Shown here: positions 4,991 through 8,653 of the stretch, piece by piece
Layout of the letters: each line of letters opens with the position of its first letter
Numbering within the stretch: position 1 is the first letter of the stretch
Origin: Clostridiales bacterium UBA6330
GTDB taxonomy: Bacteria; Bacillota; Clostridia; Oscillospirales; CAG-272
Length of the DNA stretch: 8,653 nt
NCBI GenBank assembly: GCA_002438075.1
Contig: DJSQ01000099.1
Span: 1 to 8,653, forward strand
Reading direction: 5' to 3'
Translations under genes and position numbers: made by a program
The notes under the pieces: model-generated
The model's input: only the letters and a program-made list of their open reading frames with translations
What the model was told of the DNA's origin: nothing
Databases searched by the model: none

Positions 4991-6844
4991 TCAGGTGATG
5001 CCTTTCCCCATCCCATCCTCTTCCGTAATCGGCTCAAACCCGAAGAGATGGACCTGCTCTGCATAGGGGTGATAAAGCGCGGCACTTCCCCATGTGTGAA
5101 TCGGAATCAGGCGCAGTCCGTGGCAAACCACGTCACAGGGAATCCGCAAAAGCCGCCGAATGTTCTCGGTCTCCTCATGCAACAGGCTCCATGTGCCGTC
5201 CGCACCGAGGGTCTCCAGTCGGAATGCCTTGAGCATACAGGTCGGGAAGCCGAAGGAGGTGCCGCCATACGACTGCGCGCGGAACAGCGGCATAGGGATG
5301 TGCGCCAAGTTCGGATTCCCCTCGCAGTATTCGCGCTCGAGGTCACTGTCAAGGACCAGCCGCACACCAACCAGCCGCTCCGCCTGCGCAAACCGATAGG
5401 TAATCGCGCCGTTCGTGCGTCCATAATAGCCGTGGTCCATTCCCTCCGCACGGCGGTCGATGCCGTCGGTCAGGAGTGACGGGTCCCCGTAATCCGCCTC
5501 CAGCGTTGCGCGTGAGACAATCGGGTCCGATGCGCGGCGCAGGTGCGGCAGATAGCAGTCGTCATCCATCAGGCGCTTTTGCAGAAGCGAAAGACCGTCC
5601 CGCAACAGGTCACGCGGCAGAACGCCCTTTTCCACTGCCAGCGCCGCGGCGGTGCCTGCCGCCTGCCCCATCACGCCGCAGGTCCCCATGACCCGCGTTG
5701 TGGAAAAGGCAATGTGCGTGGCGCTGATGTTCCGTCCCGCAAACATCAGGTTTCCGATGTTAACCGAATACAGACTGCGAAGCGGGATGCCGTAGGGCTT
5801 GGTCAGGCGCTTTTTCCGCAGGTCCTGTCCGCCGACACCGCCGCGCAGATAGAAGCCGCCCGGTTGGTGGTCGTCAATCTGCCAGCCGCCGTAGGCAACC
5901 TCATCGGGGAAGCTGCGCGCCTCCTCCACGTCCTGCTGGGTCAGGGTATAGTCGCCGACATAGCGCCGACTTTCGCGCTTGCCGGGCAGGAAGCCGAGCC
6001 ATTCCAGCTCCCAATTTTCCGCACCGTGGTCGCCGTGGTTCTTCATGTGGTCCCAGACCCCAAGCGCAATCTTCAGCAATTCGTCCCGCAGACGCTCGGT
6101 GTCGTGGATGGAATCGTCCTCCCCGCCCAGCTCAATCCAATAGAAGTTCGTGTTCAGGTCGCGGAGCATGGTGTGCGGCTTGTTGTGCATGGCTTCGTCG
6201 GTCGGGTAGCTGTAAGCCCATGACGGAGGGGTGAACGAAACGGGGTGGTCGGTCTCCCGCGCCTGTATCAGGAGCGACATACCCATGGTCTTGCGGTCCG
6301 CCGTCTCCTGTCCAAAGGCTTCCCCGTGCTCCGCCTTTGATTCCCGCCCCACGCGGTATTCGGCACCCGTCAGCTCTGCCAGAATGCTGTCACCCGAGCA
6401 GTCGATGAAAATTTTAGCCTCCACGCGGTGCCATGTGTAGGTCGTCAGCTGAAAGCCCGTGACCGATGCAATCTGATCTCCCCGCATCTCGGCTTGACAG
6501 CAGGCGCAGTTGAGCAACGGCTCCAGCCCCTCCTGAAACCGTACCTTTTCATATAGGATGGTGTCCCAAATTGAATAGTTGCGCGAGGGGTTGCGGTGCA
6601 TATTTTCCAGCGCAAGCTCCTCTAGGATGCCCGTTTCCTGTAGATACCGAATTCTGGTTCCCGCACCGCAGACCCACATCCGAATTTCGCTTGACGCGTT
6701 GCCGCCGAGCACGGGGCGGTCGTGCATCAGCACCACGCGCGCGCCGTGACGGGCGGCTGAAATTGCCGCAAGCATTCCCGCAAGTCCGCCACCGATGACG
6801 CAGACATCCGCCCGATGGACCACCGTTTTCAATTGATTTGTCAT
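4991..6844 (-). CDS. FAD-dependent oxidoreductase with a discoidin-like C-terminal domain
   Basis: This 617-residue flavoprotein is of the FAD_oxidored type. The N-terminal dinucleotide fold has VIGGGLAG (16-23, G18-x-G20-x-x-G23). Asp42 ends strand 2, followed by LGGNASSE (46-53). Later FAD-contact elements are FIDCSGDS (146-153), GKRESRR (288-294) and NLMFAGRNISATHIA (365-379). Residues about 445-606 lie beyond the flavin core and read as a beta-sandwich of F5/8 type C (discoidin) character, with LLTDG (457-461), AITYRF, LGADGTW and a final HGLRLIP...VHLFGFE, so a glycan- or surface-binding role is possible. There is no signal peptide, implying a cytoplasmic protein. Family members are common in carbohydrate loci but few have known substrates. 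The start at 6844 has GGAGG at good spacing. It is transcribed alone and divergently from the AraC gene at 6991, its likely activator. Confidence 0.88.
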   Translation of the reverse strand: MTNQLKTVVHRADVCVIGGGLAGMLAAISAARHGARVVLMHDRPVLGGNASSEIRMWVCGAGTRIRYLQETGILEELALENMHRNPSRNYSIWDTILYEKVRFQEGLEPLLNCACCQAEMRGDQIASVTGFQLTTYTWHRVEAKIFIDCSGDSILAELTGAEYRVGRESKAEHGEAFGQETADRKTMGMSLLIQARETDHPVSFTPPSWAYSYPTDEAMHNKPHTMLRDLNTNFYWIELGGEDDSIHDTERLRDELLKIALGVWDHMKNHGDHGAENWELEWLGFLPGKRESRRYVGDYTLTQQDVEEARSFPDEVAYGGWQIDDHQPGGFYLRGGVGGQDLRKKRLTKPYGIPLRSLYSVNIGNLMFAGRNISATHIAFSTTRVMGTCGVMGQAAGTAAALAVEKGVLPRDLLRDGLSLLQKRLMDDDCYLPHLRRASDPIVSRATLEADYGDPSLLTDGIDRRAEGMDHGYYGRTNGAITYRFAQAERLVGVRLVLDSDLEREYCEGNPNLAHIPMPLFRAQSYGGTSFGFPTCMLKAFRLETLGADGTWSLLHEETENIRRLLRIPCDVVCHGLRLIPIHTWGSAALYHPYAEQVHLFGFEPITEEDGMGKGIT

Positions 6845-6874
6845 TTGTTGCCTCCTGCCTTATAGGATAGCACC

Positions 6875-6903
6875 AGTATAGCACATCGGAAAGGATAAAG
6901 ATA
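6875..6903 (-). promoter_or_regulatory. Extended -10 promoter of the FAD oxidoreductase gene
   Basis: On the minus strand TATACT (6880-6875) is preceded by TGTGC, giving an extended -10. The -35 position (6903-6898, TATCTT) is poor at 17-base spacing. The start should fall near 6868, about 24 bases ahead of the ATG. A weak -35 beside a candidate AraC site suggests activator dependence. Confidence 0.65.
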
Positions 6904-6912
6904 CAGGATTTC

Positions 6913-6939
6913 TGACATCCTTTTTAAGATTCTTGACAT
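6913..6939. promoter_or_regulatory. Candidate AraC operator: direct repeat TGACAT, 21-bp period
   Basis: TGACAT occurs at 6913-6918 and 6934-6939, exactly 21 bp apart, within the slightly longer similar strings TTCTGACAT and TTCTTGACAT. The distal copy is also inside an inverted repeat, GGAT/ATCC (6906-6909 and 6917-6920). The proximal copy overlaps the -35 box of the rightward AraC promoter, so binding there could repress that gene while activating the leftward oxidoreductase. Because one copy is partly a consensus -35 box, chance is a real alternative. Confidence 0.4.
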
Positions 6940-6961
6940 TTCGGCGGTTTTGTGCTATAAT
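6933..6961 (+). promoter_or_regulatory. Consensus sigma-A promoter of the module 2 AraC gene
   Basis: TTGACA (6933-6938) and TATAAT (6956-6961) are both perfect with a 17-base spacer, plus TG at 6953-6954 for an extended -10. Transcription should start near 6968, giving a leader of about 22 bases that contains AAGGAAGGAG. Such a strong promoter on a regulator gene usually needs repression, which fits the overlapping TGACAT copy. Confidence 0.88.
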
Positions 6962-6990
6962 GAAGGCAAAGACCGAAGGAAGGAGCCCCT

Positions 6991-7905
6991 ATGCAAGCCT
7001 ACATTTCCCGCCATCTTGCCGACGGCGGTTATCAGAAAGAGGAGACGCAAAACACCGTCACTTACCGCAACCGCGCAGGCTGGCAGGACCGTTTTGTGAC
7101 CGACCGCCTGCTCTTTTCCCACCGCGTGACCGCATACACCCACAGCACCTTTCGTGAGACCTTTCACGACCACCCCTATTACGAGCTGAATATCTGCCGC
7201 ACGGGAGAGGTCTGCTTTTTTGCGGACGATCGTACCGTGACGCTCCAATCCGGATTGGTCTATCTTTTGCGACCGAACACGGTCCACACGGGCAAGCTGC
7301 TCGCGCCGTCGGTTTATGATCGGTATATCCTCTATTTTACGCCCGATGCCTTCTCGTTTCTTGCGGACAGCAACTCCCTTTTCGGCTTTGCCGAGAATCG
7401 GTCCACCTTTTTCGGGCTTTCGGACGTGCAGGGAGCCGAGCGACTTTTTGCCCTGCTGGAGGAGACCGAGCGGGCGCTGTGCGCCGACACGCCCTACAGC
7501 AACGCGCTGGCGCTTTCGGATATCCTGCGCCTGTTTTCGGTCATTGCCGACAGCTCCAACCGCGATGCGCCGCAATATACCGAATTACCCGCTCTGCTCC
7601 GTCAAATTCGGGAATACATCGATACCGATTTTGCCACAATCGAAACCGTTGGCGATATCGCAAAGCACTTTTCCTATTCCAAAGAATACCTCACCCGCCT
7701 TTTTACCCGCTACTACAACGGTCCCATTTACAACTATCTGACCCGAAAAAAGATCTCCTACGGAATCGCGCTGTTGGAGGCGGGCTACTCCATTACGGAT
7801 GCCTGTTATCGCGCGGGCTTTGGCAATATGACCTCCTTTCTCCGCTGTTTCCGCTTGGCAACGGGGACCACGCCGTCCAAATACCTTGCGGGCAAGAAGG
7901 GATAG
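6991..7905 (+). CDS. AraC-family transcriptional regulator (module 2)
   Basis: This is a 304-residue regulator. The N-terminal cupin domain (about residues 40-120) has HDHPYYE (59-65), the H-x-H-x-x-x-E cupin signature, and a second conserved His in RPNTVHTG (94-101), so a sugar or metal-assisted ligand pocket is plausible. Residues about 198-304 are the DNA-binding domain: helix-turn-helix 1 around VGDIAKHFSYSKEYLTRLF (220-238), helix-turn-helix 2 around ITDACYRAGFGNMTSFLRCF (268-287), and the closing TTPSKY (293-298). AAGGAAGGAG precedes the ATG by six bases. It is divergent from the FAD oxidoreductase with a 146-base shared region holding both promoters and a 21-bp-period repeat, so control of that gene and of itself is inferred. 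It has little residue-level similarity to the module 1 regulator outside the helix-turn-helix motifs, so the two should recognise different ligands and sites. Confidence 0.94.
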   Translation: MQAYISRHLADGGYQKEETQNTVTYRNRAGWQDRFVTDRLLFSHRVTAYTHSTFRETFHDHPYYELNICRTGEVCFFADDRTVTLQSGLVYLLRPNTVHTGKLLAPSVYDRYILYFTPDAFSFLADSNSLFGFAENRSTFFGLSDVQGAERLFALLEETERALCADTPYSNALALSDILRLFSVIADSSNRDAPQYTELPALLRQIREYIDTDFATIETVGDIAKHFSYSKEYLTRLFTRYYNGPIYNYLTRKKISYGIALLEAGYSITDACYRAGFGNMTSFLRCFRLATGTTPSKYLAGKKG

Positions 7906-7937
7906 CAAAAAGGACCGACGGCATCGGTCCTTTTTGC
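7905..7937. terminator. Bidirectional terminator between convergent genes
   Basis: This is a perfect 14-base inverted repeat, GCAAAAAGGACCGA (7905-7918) and its complement (7924-7937), around a 5-base loop. The A5 and T5 tracts within the arms give a U-tract on either strand. It sits between the AraC stop (7903-7905) and the stop of the leftward activase gene (7947-7945), and can end both transcripts. Confidence 0.92.
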
Positions 7938-7944
7938 TTTTTGT

Positions 7945-8653
7945 TTACGGCTTCAAGCGGTACTCCCGCCCAACGCTCGCATATTTGGCGGGTGCAAGCG
8001 TATTATACGGCAATTGCTCCCATGAATCATCTCCAACAAATGCGCGGATGGCGGCAAGGTTTTCTTCGGTGTCGGTGATGTTCGGAATCAGCGGGGTGCG
8101 GAACGTATGTGGCTTGCCGCTCGCTTTGAGATACGCCGCATTTCGCAGAATTCTGTCGTTATAGACCCCTGTGTAGGTCTTGTGCTTCTCGCGGTCCATC
8201 AGTTTGAGATCCATATAAACGAAATCGCAACGGTCAATCACGGTACGAAAGGCTTCCGCTTCGGCATATCCCGAAGTTTCGATGGCGGTATGAACCTTTC
8301 CGTGCAGGCGGTCAAGCAATTCTGCGGCAAACTGCCATTGCAGGAGCGGTTCTCCGCCCGACAGCGTGACCCCGCCGCCCGTTTCGCGGTAGATGTCGGT
8401 CTGTTTGAGCAGTTTCTCGGCGAGTGCCCCGCTCTCCCACTCCACCCCCGCAACGCTGACGAGGTTCTTCGGGCAGATATGCAGACACCGCCCAAGCCCC
8501 TGACAATCGGGATGGTTACACGGTTTTCGGCACAGCCCGCAATGCAAACAGCCCTTTTGCTTGATATACAATTCCCGTTTCGGTGACAGCCCCTCGGGGT
8601 TATGACACCATGCACACCGCAGAGGACAGCCTTTGAAAAAGACGGTTGACCGA
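7945..8653 (-). CDS. Glycyl-radical-enzyme activating protein, radical SAM family (N-terminus outside window)
   Basis: About 235 codons are visible; the frame stays open through the right edge, so the start is missing. The first visible residues, RSTVFFKG, lead into CPLRCAWC (8628-8605), the C-x3-C-x2-C site that binds the radical SAM iron-sulfur cluster. This is the form typical of pyruvate formate-lyase activase-like proteins. A ferredoxin-like insert follows, with seven cysteines starting CLHCGLCRKPC, as in activases of non-PFL glycyl radical enzymes that carry extra 4Fe-4S clusters. Then come GGGVTLSGGEP (SAM contact), ETSGY, VYMDLKLMD and PLIPNITDTEEN, and a C-terminus ending GREYRLKP. 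The protein would install a glycyl radical on a partner enzyme under anaerobic conditions. That partner is not in the window and may lie just beyond the right edge. An apparent TTG start at 8571 would delete the essential cysteines and is rejected. Confidence 0.93.
   Translation of the reverse strand, partial: RSTVFFKGCPLRCAWCHNPEGLSPKRELYIKQKGCLHCGLCRKPCNHPDCQGLGRCLHICPKNLVSVAGVEWESGALAEKLLKQTDIYRETGGGVTLSGGEPLLQWQFAAELLDRLHGKVHTAIETSGYAEAEAFRTVIDRCDFVYMDLKLMDREKHKTYTGVYNDRILRNAAYLKASGKPHTFRTPLIPNITDTEENLAAIRAFVGDDSWEQLPYNTLAPAKYASVGREYRLKP

Noticed and set aside
5543..6223. Open frame of 226 codons on the plus strand inside the FAD gene
   Set aside because: It is the antisense shadow of a GC-rich gene with clear flavin motifs, and matches nothing I recognise.
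8238..8571. TTG start at 8571 for the activase, and a 125-codon alternative frame at 8238-8615
   Set aside because: The activase frame continues upstream through the essential CPLRCAWC cysteines to the window edge, so the gene is cut by the window and does not start at 8571. The alternative frame is a shadow.

Overview
The window looks like chromosomal DNA from an anaerobic, probably gut-associated member of the Clostridia (Oscillospiraceae/Ruminococcaceae-like). This is inferred from moderate-to-high GC, strong AGGAGG-type ribosome binding sites, consensus sigma-A promoters, a BspA-like leucine-rich-repeat lipoprotein, a tRNA with encoded CCA, paired AraC regulators beside carbohydrate-type oxidoreductases, and a glycyl-radical-enzyme activase, which implies oxygen-sensitive metabolism. 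No rRNA, CRISPR array, insertion sequence, integrase or phage gene is visible.

Layout. Bases 1-135 hold no gene I can define. A small two-helix membrane protein (136-738, +) meets a coiled-coil/LRR lipoprotein (732-1400, -) tail to tail, with overlapping stop codons. A tRNA with anticodon CAU (1562-1638, +) follows, with a perfect promoter and a bidirectional hairpin terminator, and then a five-copy 7-bp tandem repeat. Next is module 1: an AraC-family regulator (1793-2605, -) divergent from a two-gene operon made of a Gfo/Idh/MocA protein that resembles the GH109 NAD-dependent glycosidases (2769-4055, +) and a DMT/EamA transporter (4058-4900, +). Module 2 has the mirror layout: an FAD-dependent oxidoreductase with a discoidin-like C-terminal domain (4991-6844, -) divergent from a second AraC regulator (6991-7905, +). 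The right end carries most of a radical SAM glycyl-radical-enzyme activase (7945-beyond 8653, -), whose extreme N-terminus lies outside the window.

How the parts may work together. Each AraC gene shares a short intergenic region with its target. Both regions contain a 6-bp direct repeat with a 21-bp period, and the proximal copy touches or overlaps the -35 of the rightward promoter, as expected for an AraC-type operator. Module 1 probably senses a ligand and induces import or export (DMT carrier) together with cytoplasmic NAD-dependent processing of a glycoside or sugar derivative. Module 2 probably induces a flavin-dependent oxidation of a related sugar-like compound. The substrates cannot be read from the sequence.

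Most interesting point: the Gfo/Idh/MocA protein lacks the EKP lysine of ordinary dehydrogenases but keeps, at matching spacing, the Glu, Tyr and Tyr-x-Thr-His positions that I recall as important in GH109 enzymes. It may be a glycosidase acting by transient oxidation, not a simple sugar dehydrogenase.
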